Shown piece by piece: positions 13,201 through 25,700 of a stretch of 64,000 nucleotides of DNA. The translations under genes were made by a program, and so were the position numbers. This DNA comes from Bimastos eiseni (Eukaryota; Annelida; Clitellata; Crassiclitellata; Lumbricidae): positions 20,908,235 to 20,972,234 of the forward strand of contig OY365806.1 in assembly GCA_959347315.1 (NCBI GenBank), written 5' to 3'. The stretch's first letter is position 1; each line of letters opens with the position of its first letter. The notes beneath the pieces are model-generated. The model was not told the origin of the DNA, searched no databases, and saw only the letters and a program-made list of their open reading frames with translations.

Positions 13201-14529
13201 CGCCCTACTTAGAAACAATATGGCTAACCCAGCAAGTGCTAAGGGAAGGACTATAAAAAAATGGAAATATGCAGCAGGTTGTTTCTATGATGACCACAGC
13301 CATTGGGCAGCATTGGAAGACAGCGTGGAAAATGTTTGTGATTCGAATCCAATAGACTGATCAGACTGCCACAGCTCAGGCAAGACATCATATAACACAA
13401 CATTCTTCCAGTAACTGACATCATATCCTATGGATAGAGAATCCTGTACAACTACTAAACAAAATCGTGCCTTCTCAGTGGTTCGCCCCTTGCTCTGGAA
13501 CGCGCTCCCATTTGTGTTGCGGTTGTCAGTCTCTCATCTTCTTTTGCTTTTCTAAAAACCTGTTTCTTCTTATGTGGCCTTGCACACTAGCAGCGTTTCT
13601 GAACGGTTCACCACCCTACTAGAGGCGCTCTATAAATACTCAAACACAATACAATACAATTAATATTTGTTCACTACTGCAGACTGACAAAACTCAGTAA
13701 GTTACAGCAAGCTGCATAATAATTCGTCTAGTTCTGGTTTTGTTGAAAGCGAATCCTGTGTCTTATGTTGTATCCGACCCCTGGTGGTTGTCCAGCCACG
13801 TACTGGCTGCTTTCCCCATTTCTTAACTGTGGATCATAAGCCCCAACCCCTCTGTGACCGCTTTACTCTAGTTCTTATCATGCAATAATCTCCAGGTATG
13901 CCATTAAACAGGCATAATGCCTTAGGCTTTTACTGCAGTTCTGAGAGGAACCCACTTCCTCACAATAGTATGCACAAATTTTAATGAAACAATTACACAG
14001 CGAATATACGCCTACTCATGAGATTATATGGGCAACGTCCATGTTTGCTGTGAAATAAACAGAAATTCTTGTAAGACGGAATTAGTAAATGGGGAAAATG
14101 TAGTCAATGTGAAATTTTCTAGTTAATTTAAAACCACTTGATAAAAGTAGTTAAATTATTTATTTAACTACTTCTTAAAAACTAGTTAAAACTACTAGGC
14201 AACTACTTCTAAAGTAGTTATAACTACTAGTTAATAACTACGGTACATCAATGCTTATTTCAAACAGTAAACAGCAGCTTCAAACACTCGCCTCTATATA
14301 GCCCGTATATATTTCGGGGGACCTCGTCGCAGCAATGACACGAAAATTCTCAAACTACAGCCATAAACTTAGGCACCATAGTGAGAACGATAGATAGAGG
14401 TAATGGAGATAAGTTATTGATAGAAACTTTGACATGACCAAAGGTCCGAGACCCGATGATGTTGACACGATCAGCCGTTCAATTAATGATGGAAAGCGAC
14501 AGTGTGATTTCGCATCTTACTTTCAGCAT
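4296..14529 (-). CDS. ACADM: medium-chain acyl-CoA dehydrogenase, mitochondrial (13 exons)
   Basis: FAD flavoenzyme of the mitochondrial matrix that makes the first double bond in medium-chain acyl-CoA during beta-oxidation and passes electrons to ETF. Exons 5'-3': 14529-14521, 12896-12794, 11723-11626, 11326-11257, 10318-10218, 9245-9165, 8823-8584, 8103-8032, 7460-7392, 6552-6457, 5528-5352, 4920-4849, 4370-4296. All phases close to give 420 aa (human 421). Residues 1-25 form an arginine-bearing presequence ([11 protein letters not shown]...RTLSSQ). Visible family motifs are [75 protein letters not shown] and YEGTSQIQR. The catalytic Glu is residue 399 (YEGT). One intron (8583 to 8104) starts with GC instead of GT. 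Exon 1 encodes only MLK and is the least certain part. The gene ends [14 protein letters not shown]. Confidence 0.96.
8155..8430. repeat. dispersed repeat copy (SINE-like), intronic in ACADM
   Basis: About 95 bases around 8325-8420 match 22464-22580 (shared words include AACTCCTGT/TACTCCTGT, TTATCATACTGTGG/TAATCATACTGTAG and TTGTCAG). On the minus strand a GGTTCAAAATC word resembles a tRNA B box. The family and its borders are not determined. Confidence 0.45.
8584..8823 (-). CDS. ACADM: ACADM exon 7, substrate/FAD-binding region, followed by a GC donor
   Basis: This 80-codon exon carries [12 protein letters not shown] and [15 protein letters not shown]. After codon GRK the DNA reads AAAG|GCACGT. 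The following exon resumes exactly at the next conserved residue ([13 protein letters not shown]), so the splice donor must be GC rather than GT. Confidence 0.93.
9307..9976. mobile_element. 670-bp hAT-type non-autonomous element, copy 1
   Basis: The element runs TAGGGCATAACCG...CGGTTATGCCCTA with a perfect 8-bp target duplication ATTACAAC (9299-9306 and 9977-9984). It sits in an ACADM intron between exons 10318-10218 and 9245-9165. No transposase is visible. A second copy in the opposite orientation lies at 17679-18358. Confidence 0.93.
12794..12896 (-). CDS. ACADM: ACADM exon 2 (presequence and start of mature enzyme)
   Basis: The acceptor TTGTAG is followed by codons for [21 protein letters not shown], a typical basic, hydroxylated matrix-targeting peptide, and then KSLGLSF, which aligns with the human GLGFSF start of the dehydrogenase domain. 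The donor TTTG|GTGAAT is in phase 1 and joins AG-CTC of exon 3 to make Glu. Confidence 0.85.
13462..13660 (+). mobile_element. LINE 3'-end fragment (CR1/L2-like)
   Basis: The sequence reads like the final codons of a CR1/L2-type reverse transcriptase ([16 protein letters not shown]), then a 3' tail with GAGGCGCTCTATAAATAC and a short ACAAT repeat. It is truncated and frameshifted. It lies in intron 1 of ACADM. Confidence 0.6.
14146..14172. repeat. perfect hairpin in an AGTAGTTA-rich patch
   Basis: AGTAGTTAAAT and ATTTAACTACT form an 11-bp stem around TATTT. The flanks up to about 14245 keep repeating ACTAGTT/AACTACT words in both orientations, as in ends of small DNA transposons. No target duplication was found. 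Confidence 0.5.
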
Positions 14530-15150
14530 CTTTACAGCGAAAATCTCCAACCTAACAATTTCGATTACAAAAACGCTTCTATCTAACAGACTTTGAGATG
14601 TCGACAGTCTGGTAGAAAGATTTTCAAGTTTTTCGTCTGATAAGCAGCAGTTCGTTCAAGTCATAAGATAACACACCCAGGAGCAGATACCTCCAAGAGG
14701 CTACCCGCGGCAAAGGTTACTGATGTCACAAGCGACTAAAATGTCTACACAGTTTATAAAGGCCAAACAAAATTCGAAATGAAATAGCACCATCATTAAC
14801 TTGTTTTTTATGCGACTTTTATGTGGTTTTTAAGATTTCGCATAATATAGACCACTACAGCAGGCGCAAACGATTAACACATATGGCGTCACCAGTTTTT
14901 TCGGATAAAAAAGTCGACCTTATCCAACCAGAATAATTTTTTCACAGCTTGTTTATGGGCCTTTGGGCAACAGCAGACTGCAGAAATATCTTCACTTGAT
15001 GAAGAAATAACAGAGATATTGACGTTTTAAGCCGTAAAAAGTAAAATTATGTAAGTATGATGATTTTTTACCTCAATTTTTTCATATAGCTTCTCTTTAT
15101 CATAATAAACCATTTTAAAGTGATTATGAGACAGTTTAAAATTTATCATT
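14530..15150. other. upstream region of ACADM
   Basis: The sequence just upstream of the MLK exon (5' untranslated on the minus strand) gives no clear TATA box. No other gene is visible. It is the likely promoter zone by position only. Confidence 0.4.
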
Positions 15151-15179
15151 TGTATGAAATCCAAGAAAACTCAAATTAC

Positions 15180-15537
15180 GTACTTTTTACTTACTAACTT
15201 AATTAAACTGGATCAATCTTGAAATCATATTTCTCAAAGTACTTACTTACTAACTCGCTCAAATTGTGTCAATCTTTCAATTACACTCAAATTACTGACT
15301 TACAAACTGACTCAAACTGTATCAATGTTTAAATCACACTTAAATAACTTACTTATTAACTCACTCACACTGACTTAATCTTTAAATCACACTCAGACTA
15401 CTTACTATCTGAATCAATCTTAAATCATATAACTCAAATTACTTATTTACTTACTAACTCACTCAAATCGAATCAATCTTAAAATCACACTCAAATCACT
15501 TGCTTACTACCTACTCTCAAACTGAATCAATCTTACA
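15180..15537. repeat. degenerate ~55-bp minisatellite, about 7 units
   Basis: Units carry ACTTACTTACTAACTCACTC, then a TGAATCAATCTT-like word, then AAATCACACTCAAA. TCAATCTT-like words recur at roughly 15213, 15269, 15323, 15376, 15413, 15472 and 15526. One unit is shortened. It is unrelated in sequence to the 55-bp minisatellite at 52160. Confidence 0.8.
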
Positions 15538-15544
15538 GCCTGCA

Positions 15545-15640
15545 GACCAGCAATGCAAGTCCCAAGTCTGTTTAAAGGAGGGGCGACGCTAATGATCTTT
15601 GTTATCACAGTGTCGTTAAACAGCAGCTACAGAGTCCAAT
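15545..15640 (+). repeat. dispersed ~75-bp repeat, copy A
   Basis: The core (CAAGTCCCAAGTCTG..., GGGGCGACGC, AATGATCTTTGTTATCACAG, TGTCGTTAAACAGC) recurs at 21868-21945 in the same orientation and at 33000-33068 inverted. It is probably a SINE or a conserved part of one; no RNA polymerase III boxes were recognised inside the core. Confidence 0.65.
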
Positions 15641-16029
15641 GGCGAAAGTGCAGTATTATATAAAGGGGCCTAAATGTATAATATTTTATTTATTTTTTAT
15701 TACCGAAATTTGATCCAACATTTTATGCTCAGAAGTGCACACACACGCCTCGACGGCGCAATTGCAGTTGTACTGCAGAGCAATAGAGGACTCTGTGGGC
15801 GGCTCCTTAAGTAGAAACAGATGGCGCCATTTTGCACATAGGTCTAACAAATTTTCTTTTATATTGGCCGTGCGTTATTTATTTATGTTGTTCCGATCAA
15901 TGGCTGGCATAAGAATTATAATTATGCGTAAATACATACATTTTATAATCTGGCTAACTTTTACATTACTTTTGAAGAACATACAGCACAACAACCAATC
16001 AACATCAAGCACACAATTTTACCTCAGGT

Positions 16030-16206
16030 AGCTTACCCACATTTGATACTGGCGCCATCTATTTCACAGAGTCCCCCATTGTGCGCAAAGGACTTGCTCA
16101 AGGTCCCTACATGGTGACTCCTCGGACGAGGGTCGAACCCACTCGATCGGCGCACACTGAATGTTACGGGGGGCTGACCACTCTAACCGATCGGCCACTG
16201 TGCCAC
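16030..16206 (-). mobile_element. tRNA-derived SINE
   Basis: Read on the minus strand it begins GGCACAGTGGCCGATCGG, an A box-like TGGCCGATCGG, and about 55 bases later has GGGTTCGACCC, a good B box (plus-strand 16130-16140). A non-tRNA body follows. The spacing and both boxes are tRNA-like, but it does not fold as an intact tRNA. Confidence 0.75.
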
Positions 16207-16399
16207 ACAATATGGTGTTGAAGTTTGACTATTAAATTGCTTCAACAACCGATTTTCATTGTAGCCCATGCTTCAAAACTCTTTTGCTATGGTTGTTTCT
16301 TGGTCTTCACTACTAAACATATTAAGTCATTTTTGTCATCTTCACTGAATTCCTGTTGAGTGGCAATTTAAGTGCAAAACTTCATGCTTGACCGTTTAA

Positions 16400-17670
16400 G
16401 TCCCAGAATATCAAAATCTTCAATCATCTCTGACACTGTTCGGTAATGTTAAGATTTCAACAGCACCTGAAAGCAAAGTTGCAGGAACAAGCTTATGCAT
16501 GCACAGAAGTTTAGTAAAAACAAATTAAAAAACTAGTTATTTTTAAAATCGGTTCTTTAGACATAAGACAGTCAGTCAGATGGCTATGGTGGATGGTGTT
16601 TATATGTAGAAATTAAGTAGCCATGGAGGCAAGGGGAAGATGGAATCAGGATAGGATTTTGGAAAAGGAGTTTTCCTGTTTTAGATGTAAGGCCTGTGTT
16701 GTGATATCAAAATGGATCAGCTAATTGTTGTTATTCTGGCGGGAGTATATTCCCCAGAGGCAGGGCAGCCATGGCCATGGGGTGATTTGCAAATTATAGT
16801 GATGAAGTGACAATAGGGTGGAGAAGCAGATGAACAGGTTGACTTAAATGGTTTGTTGGACACTGACAAAACAAGGATGGCTGGTAGGATTGGAGTGCGT
16901 TGTAAGTTAAGTGAACAGAACTTCATATTTCACTCATTGAGCCAGTAGTTATTTGGAGACAGAAAAAGTGATTATGGTGATGGTTGGTGTTTACTGACCC
17001 CAAGAGCAAGTACACTCTAGATGGCTTGAAGGGTTTCATTGAGTGGTGTCTATATTCAAGAAAAGTCATTTGTAGTAATAAGAATTATAGTTGAGCATGA
17101 ACTATAGATGCAGCAATAGTTGGTGCCATTTCGAAATCAAGCACACTAGGGTGGAATCTACAAAGGTTACAGATACACACAAGACAAGAGCAGGAATGAT
17201 GGGTAACATAACACTTTGCTCTCTTCGACTGTTGCATTCTTCAAATGCAGGCTTCTTAGTAGGACCTGGGTACAGGACAGTCGCTAAGTCACGTGGTTTC
17301 AGCTGCTGTTTGTGTCCCTTGTCCAAAAGGCTCAACTACCCCATCCACTATTGTCATCAGAATCAATATTTTGAAAACAGATGAAAATAATCCTATTAAG
17401 CTTCACATAGTTAAGCTGTCACACAGGCAAGTTCCCAATGTTTGTGGATTATAAACATCTACAGTCTATTGTGAAAATAACTGGCACACAAACATTCCAA
17501 TGATTGCCATAATAAGACGACCTAGAGCATTAAATGCCTCCAGTCATCAAAATTTAGACAATGAACAAATGTTTAAAAGTTCAAATACGTCTAACATGAT
17601 AAACTCTCCAGAAATTAATGCTTCAGCAAAAGGTAAAAAATATAAATGTTGTACAGAAATACATGTACAT
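16400..17670. other. intergenic DNA, no gene recognised
   Basis: There are short overlapping open frames on both strands at 16717-17384 without domains or coding-like conservation. Nothing can be assigned. Confidence 0.4.
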
Positions 17671-17678
17671 GCATATAA

Positions 17679-18358
17679 TAGGGCATAACCGGAAATCGCC
17701 TCTGCCGAATATTGGCCTATTCGTAAGTATTCACCTCGGCAAATATTACACCTGCAAATAGCTAAAAATAACTATTTTTGTTAAATTTTTTTCTATAAAA
17801 TGATATTTTTTCATCAAATAAATTTAGGACTAACGGACTTACTTATAAGTTATTGATTAATTAAACAAGAACTTAAAATTCCATTGAATTTTCTTTAAAA
17901 TAATGATGTTAATTTATATGTTATAATTTCTTTTGGTTGCATTCCACAGACCTAAACTTAATTTTTCCGCTTGAATTGGCTCCACCCACTTTCCGGTAAA
18001 CATTAGAGAGTAAAGATGTCGTTGATAACTTCGTATTTCAAATTTTATAACAAGATTTTACATTTGTTTCACAAATAAAGTTACTTAATAATAAATATAT
18101 TGCTATAGCCTAGAGCGCGACTATACGCTATATGAAGGATATTGCTATAGACTCTGCATTGACTATAGATAGTTCTCTGTAGTTAACCTGACACCTGCTG
18201 TGCAGGTGTCAGGTTAACTACACTTTGCCTACGGATGGTAGGCCTACTCGCTGACGCTAGCCTGATTTGCCGCTACTATTCGGTTCGTACCCGAATCCGG
18301 CAAATCGTTCATCCAAATACTTGGATTCTGTGGAAACTGTCCACTCGGTTATGCCCTA
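17679..18358. mobile_element. 680-bp hAT-type non-autonomous element, copy 2 (inverted)
   Basis: It has the same ends as the copy at 9307-9976 (TAGGGCATAACCG / CGGTTATGCCCTA) but lies in the opposite orientation. The flanks GCATATAA (17671-17678) and ATATATAA (18359-18366) match at 6 of 8 positions. The interior aligns end to end with copy 1 after inversion, except for a private hairpin at 18178-18222. Confidence 0.9.
18178..18222. repeat. 21-bp perfect stem, 3-base loop hairpin inside hAT copy 2
   Basis: 18178-18198 and 18202-18222 are exact complements (core AGTTAACCTGACACCTGC) around TGT. The matching part of copy 1 (about 9610-9650) has only a weak remnant. Confidence 0.9.
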
Positions 18359-18366
18359 ATATATAA

Positions 18367-19440
18367 ACTCCATAAACAAGTACAACTTCAAACACACTCC
18401 GATATAAGAAATCTGATATAGCATGGCCTAAGGTATGACTTGCAATTACAGCATTTACAGCATGACCACACTACTGGGTATTTCACAACCTATACATAAT
18501 TAAATACTTCCTGAGGCTCCCAAACGTAGCATTATTAATATGTTAAATTTCAGGTATATAACTGGAGCAAAAGTTACTAAAAATGCAAGACAGGCAAGAG
18601 CAACGAAACACAATGGATACTAGTGAAGAAGTGCTAAAATAATGATCTATTAGTATTTTTATACACTGATTCAGAAAACTTGAGTTAAGAAACTAGTTTT
18701 AAAATGTGTACATGCCAAAATAATGCAACAGAGAATTACTAACAATGTCAACACTAGCATTCAAAACTTTCTCACAGTACTCGAAATTTAAAATAATAGG
18801 TCGTAATTCACTGTATTCAAAACTTATGGTTAAACAATGGTACAACTTCCATAAAAACATAGCAGTCAGTCCATAGCAAACTTACAACAATAAAGTTCAT
18901 TGTCATTATCATCCTTTCTATCTTGATTTAATTGCCATCATCAACATATGAAAACTGTATTCAGTCAATTTAATTGCCTTTCTAATTATATAATTCGTTA
19001 TTTTGAGCTCACCATAGGTCTGTAACAAAGCACCACATACTACATGATTTACAATCATTTAAAATTCTTCTTCAACTGCACTGTTTTCAGTTTTGATGCC
19101 ATGATTCTATTGAATCTAAATAAATTAGCAATATTCACATGTCACAATTTATAAGAATAACACAGACAAATCATAACTTACGACAAGTTTAAGGTCATCA
19201 TAAAAGAAACAAAAGCTTCCTTTACAAAAGGCTCAAAGCAAATGTCATAACTGACAGACTGTAAAGAAACCGAGAGTAAAGAGCAACAATTCAGGATTTA
19301 CACAAGTAAAACAACTTCAAGAAATCATCAAACACAACAAACCAAAATTTACCATAATTTAAACAATAATTAACAAAGTGATTTTAAAACACAACAACTT
19401 GGCACTAACTGGCCCGGAAAAATATTAAAAAAAAAATTAA
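18367..19440. other. intergenic DNA, AT-rich, no gene recognised
   Basis: No domain-bearing open frame, tRNA or strong repeat was seen. It lies beyond the inferred 3' end of MVB12. Confidence 0.4.
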
Positions 19441-19455
19441 AACTGACATCATGAA

Positions 19456-19461
19456 TTTATT
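19456..19461 (-). terminator. AATAAA polyadenylation signal for MVB12
   Basis: On the minus strand AATAAA lies about 320 bases after the MVB12 stop codon (19783-19781), giving a plausible 3' untranslated region. Confidence 0.55.
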
Positions 19462-19780
19462 GTACATCAATCCAAATTTAAAATACAGTGTACAACTTTA
19501 TGTAGTCATGTCACAGGTAATTTGGTCAAGTTGTGTTTTTGTCTGCCATATTCCAAACTCAGCATTCAATAAGAAGGCACTCGTTTCCTTTTCCTACCAC
19601 CTGAGTCAGAAAGGGATCAAGTCCTGGACATGTGGTTAGTGCAACACACAACCAGCTGGTTACCTCTTTCCTGAAGCCTGTATCAAACGCCTCATTTTGT
19701 TTCATGATACATGCAAAGAGGAAAGCTGTTACCAGTGTCTGTACCAAACTAAGTGCAATTGAGAACATACATTAACTTGA

Positions 19781-22700
19781 TTAGAGATGGCACAGTGACT
19801 GAACGGCAGCTGATGCAGCAAGTTTCGCCTTTGTAACATCGGTTCTAACAAATGCTTTGTTATCCTTATTGAACTGTGCATAACCCTGGAAGCCATCATC
19901 TTTGATTAGACGTGCCCCTCAAAACCAATATACATTTTCACATGTATGAACCACTGAGCAACAATATTAACTGACATTAGTTCTCCTTGGCAAGTCAATT
20001 GTAATCACAAGATTATTGCACAAAAACAAGAGCAGAAACACTTTGAAGTTGGGTGAGCAAAATTCAGCATTTGCAGCCCATAATTATAGTCTCAATGATG
20101 AATGATGAATATAAAAGTTAACTAAAACTAAAAAAGGCCAAACAAAATTCATCAAAATTAATTTGTACATCAGCAATAAAAGCAAAACAGTGCCTTAAAC
20201 TGCCTTATATCATAATAATGACTGTGGAAAGATGGCAATTTTCAGTCTGATCAGCCTAATAGCATAATCATTTCCCCAAGACTTTCGAATGCTCAAAACG
20301 TGCAGCAACATACTCTACTACAATAATTCACAATCAATTAAACAGAATGCATTCTGTGCTGCATTTAGTTTCTTGTTTGGCTGATGGTTGAACTCTCAAG
20401 GTTGAAAACGTAGTTGAACTATAAAACAACAGAAAGCGACCTCATGTAGAAGATCAACAGCATCGTCACATGCTTACAATTCTACCAAAAACAACCACAA
20501 ACTGTATAAACAAGTCAAATTCAACGCATACTGTTGTCCAGATGCAACAACAAGAAAACAAGCAAGAGACACATTGTAGTTGTCGGGTAGGTAGTTAACA
20601 TAATGATAACAAGACAATTACTACAGCACCGTAGTTCAGCAGAGTCTGGGAAAGGGCGCTTTACATCAGTTCAAAAAAACAAATCGCAGTCATATGGTTG
20701 ATTAAAAGATATCCCTTGAGCCGTGATTTAATATCTTCATAGTTGGAACATTCTTCATATGGGCAGGGTAATTGCATACTCATAGTTCATGGCAACTCAA
20801 ATCAAAGTCCCAGGTTATAGGATTGTTGCTGTTTTGTTCACCACTATTTTGTCTGTTTCCAAATGGCATCCATGTAATAATAAAACATAAATGAAAAAAA
20901 AAATACCACAGGCAAAGCGCTCATACACAAGCTGATGTCCTGAACTTCATTTTTAAATATCGCATTGAATATTCATGAGTTGACAATTATTCATTCATTA
21001 CGAGAATTTGTGTATAGCGCCTCTTCAAGGTGACTACTCAGAGGCGCTTCCAACCCCAGCGCGGCCAAATAAAAACAGTCTTAAGATGAGAGAGGAATGC
21101 CAGAGAGGGAATTCTAGGAAGGGAGCAGAGCATCAAAAGGAGGCCATTCCAAATTGAGGGGTCCACCACTGAGAATGCATGACTATGCCTGGTGCTGGTG
21201 CGAGCATGAGGAACATAAAGGAGACCCTGTTCAACCGATCGGATGGAGCGCGTACCCCGAGCACTAAGGGTGGGGCTGCAAAGTTCGATCAGGTAGGCAG
21301 GAGCGAGGCCTAGCAGGCATCGCCAGATTAAGGCAGCTATTCGATACTTGATTCACTGCCCGAGAGGAAGCCAGTGGAGGACGTCGCACATGTAGCTGGA
21401 GATTATGGAGATCATGGTTGATGAACACAGAATGACAGATACACAAATTTGTTGTGTTCTGTTCTGAATTTTGTGTCATTGGGAAGACAGTTTTCAGCAA
21501 TATTGAACATAGGTACATACCTCATTTTCAATATCAATGAGTGACTTGTATGGCAGTGATGAAACAAACTGCAGCTGAAAACATGACCAGAAAATACAGG
21601 TTCACTTCTTTTAACCAAGAATCATTATCCAATATTAAATTTACAACTGATTTTCGTATCTTCAAAAAGCAAGCAACATTTATCACAAATCATAAAAAAT
21701 CTGTTACAACAGATACACGGAGCAGTAAAAAGAATCTGAACTTCATCAGATCACAAATACCTGAAGTCTCATACTATAAACACATCTATCTTGTAACTGT
21801 GAAACTCAGAGCAATATTTTACTGTCATTACCATTAAAACTCTGCCACTGCTCATCCTCTGGCAGTGCCAGTCTCACTCTGGATAAAGGAGGAGGGCAAC
21901 GCCGATCACCTTTATTATAAGACAGCATCGTTAAACAGCAACAGTCAACTTAGACACTTCTTTGCAGCGACCATGCACAAGCATTTAAATCAAATTGTCA
22001 GGCACAATCAACTGCTATTTCATCATAGGCAGAATATGCATAAAGAAATAATTAAATAATTAATAATGTAATTAAAAACAGCACTACAATCGCATATATC
22101 TTTCGTGAATTTCCTTATCAAAAAGTCCTCCCCAATTTTTGGAAAAAAATTAAAATTAAACTGAATATTTTCCCATTTTTCGACTGTTAAACATCCATCA
22201 GTAACTTAAAGCAGTTCTTTAACACTTACATGCGTAAACATCGAATTATCAGCGAACTTGGGATTTAAGCGAAATGGAACACCAGACAGAGCTAGATCAT
22301 AAAAACAAACAGGCAGATGAGAAGACACAGGCCAGGAAAACACCATTTAATATAGTATTGATTCAACACATAATAAAGCAATTTTGCTTCCTGTATCCCC
22401 TAAGTTGACTCACTGGTTGACTCATCCTTCCTTTCATGGGCATTGGTTAAATCAAATGAACAACATAATAGGTGCCTTGAATGGCAGTCGACAATTAAAT
22501 TCAACTCCTGTCATAACTTGTCATCATTTGTTCATACAATACTTGTTATCATACTGTGGATTGTCAGCTTGAAATTAAAAAAGACAATATTATTATTATC
22601 ATTATTATAACAATCATCATTTATAGATGACTTTTCGTGAATGAAACTTACAGTTCTGGCTAGCATTACATCCAATTTCTGTTGAATTTGCAAATTGAGT

Positions 22701-25700
22701 CTGACTTGCAGGAGGAGGAACTGATGCACTGATGAAAAGAAATATTGTAAAATTACGACAAATGAAACATGAAAGTCACAGTGCAATAATCTGAATCGGC
22801 GTTGGCATAAAATCAGTCAGAGGCAGAAACGAAAATGACTTGAAACTAAATTTTATATTGAATATTCAATTGTAATTATGACAGTTGATAGAGCGCAGTA
22901 GGTAGCAAGCTACTTCTAGGGTGCTTTATAAAACTGTTCAGTGCTCACTTTCATCACAAATTCAATTATACAGGTATGTCAATCCCTTTAGCTCTTAGCA
23001 CTATCATTCAGATACCATGCAGACATGTAAATGAAATTGAAAACAGTGTGAATTTCAGCAAATAAACCTAAAAGGTTTTAAAGATAAGAGTAGAAGTCAC
23101 AATTATCAATCATTAACATCAACTTGTCATTGAAAGCTACTTCCATGTTCAGTTTATTTTGTGCAATACACGACCTCCTGGATGGCTTCTCAACTTCGGA
23201 TGGCTTCTGCTCAATACCGCACGTATGTGTCTATCAGCCCATTGCCTTGGAATGATATCCCTCTCCGACTCGCTCTTGCGATTTTAACTGCAGGTGCTCC
23301 TATTTCTGCCCGTATGCTTTAGACTTTTATTTTCCCACTGGACCTTTTGCACTGAGAGCATCTCTGGTTAGCCTGATTAGATTATGCCTGGAGAGGCACT
23401 ATAGAAATATGTACATACAATATACACCATTACTGTATCTGGTGCATACATCTCTAACAAATTACAATCATCTGACAAGACACAATTGTAAATGTAAAAG
23501 TAAGTGAGTGTAAATCCTTAAAGATGTTGCAAAGCTGAAGACTTCTTTGCTAATAAAACACTAGAGAGCACATTCGAAAGACAAGTTTCAAAACCATCAT
23601 TAAACAAACAACTATTACCACAAACACATTAGCGAGGACAAGACAACAGAGTCATGCACTCCATGTTAAATAGAAACACATGCAGCTTTCAGAGATAAAC
23701 AGGAAGTGAAACAGAGCACACAATGGATGATGAAACACTTGTTGCTAGCATAAAAATGTTGCTAGCATAAAAATGTTGCTAGCATAAAAATGAAAATATC
23801 AAGGTTTAACAAATTCTGCCATATCTCATTCTAATCCATTTTTCATTAAAAATACACATTTATCAATTGTACAGTACAAGTGAGTTTGGCATCCACATGA
23901 AAATAGAACTTTGGCACCTAGCAATCATTTAGTCAGAGCTACTTGTGACTTCTCCCATCGGTATAGGACAGCATATAACTAATGTGCCTGATCTGCAGAT
24001 AAAAATCAGCAATCTGGCCTGCTCTCAAGTGCAAAGGTCAGCTCATGAACAATTCAGAAATACAATAGAGCCACAAGGACAGTTCACTAGTTAAAAGAAC
24101 AATGAAAGTTATATAATGATTAAGCAGGCTGCATTCACACCTGACAGTATAAAGATTTTCAGACAAAACAACAGAACAATGCAAACTATGCTAAGAAATT
24201 GATGCCAAATTCAGTCCCACATTTGGATGAGCTAACAAAAGGGGTTGTCTTTCATTATCAGACAGATGAATGGCAAAGTCAAGGTGTTGTGAAATACCAA
24301 ATCTCGAGTTGAGATGCTGTCAATATTTTTCAGTGTGTCTACAGTTCAAAACTTGTGGCAATGTAACACAAAAGTTTAATTTTACACTAGCTACTCATGC
24401 AAAGTGGTGAAATGGTTGCAGCGACAGCAATAAATATCACTGGCTGGTAGTGCAATCTTAGGCAAGTGGCAACATGCCAAAGCTCAGAGGAAATATACTT
24501 GTAAATCCGTAACTTCCAAACTAACTTAATTGAAATTTGACATTATTGATATGTTGAGCGCTAGAGCAATATGCCCACTACCGGAGCATCAATGTACTCT
24601 CTGCTTGTTAAATTTGTAGGCAAGCTTAAACTTCATACACATGTACCAAATTCAAAAACATGTACATTGACCCATTGCAAAAGGAAATTAAGTTCAAAAT
24701 GTTCCCTGTTCTTCCTCATAAATCTCCCATTCTCCCTGTTTTACTCATAATCCTTAAAAGTAAAGAAAATTTCTAAGTCAAGCATTTTAAAATACAAACT
24801 TTGGACTTTGACAAAAGTTCTGCCTTAAAGAATTATGGAAAGTCATATTTGTGCAATTTCTTACATGCCTGACACTAAAGTAGTCAAATGGATAATGGAA
24901 AGGAATAGTCTGACATATAATTGTTGAATGTTGCAATAGTTCCTGGAGACGATATTAATATGAGGTTTAAATTAAATACCCAATATGCACTTAATAAATT
25001 ATGATAACTTCTGCAATGTGAAATTTTCAGTTTTTTCACATTCAGGACTTCTGAATCACCGGAAAAACTTGACAATTCAGTAGACCTATGCGGTTGTAGT
25101 TTACATAATATCCTGTATTGAGCTTGAATAGTGTGATGCACTAAGAAAACCTTTCAGCACCAGAAAGCACAGACAATTCCAAATGAAACACGCCATGCCA
25201 TTCCAACACCGACCTGCCATATGCGAATGGAGGCCGATGGTCACTATTCCCCTCCAAACCTCTTTGTACATGAAACGCAGAGTACATAGATGTCGGGTCT
25301 CTTGACTGATACATAGGTGGAAGTCCCCACCAATTAACCGGGTAGCTATCCGTACTGAAAGGAAAATTTCAGCTTGGATATCAACAAATTGTACTTTAGC
25401 AACAATCCAATCATTAAACTGGTCGGCAGGTTATTTATCACTTAATCTCGTCATTAGAAATGCATGATTGATTGATTCAACCTTGTACTACCATCTACAA
25501 TAACACAATTAAATACTCAGCTGAAAAAAATAATTGCTCTCGTGTGGTGAGACTTGTCAGTTAAAATATGTTCACCAACAGCAACAGGAAGTGCCCACTG
25601 ACTAAGAACATACCGTGAGTAACAGATGAACAAGATATTTGCAAAGACCATCAAACTACCATAAAACACCATAGCAAACAATGAACAACAGACTTTGGAG

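Noticed and set aside
15180..15537. Regularly spaced repeats reminiscent of a CRISPR array
   Set aside because: There are no unique spacers between conserved repeats, and the context is eukaryotic; it is a minisatellite.
16130..16206. Possible tRNA gene on the minus strand
   Set aside because: A and B boxes are present but the cloverleaf stems do not pair and a non-tRNA body follows; called as a SINE.
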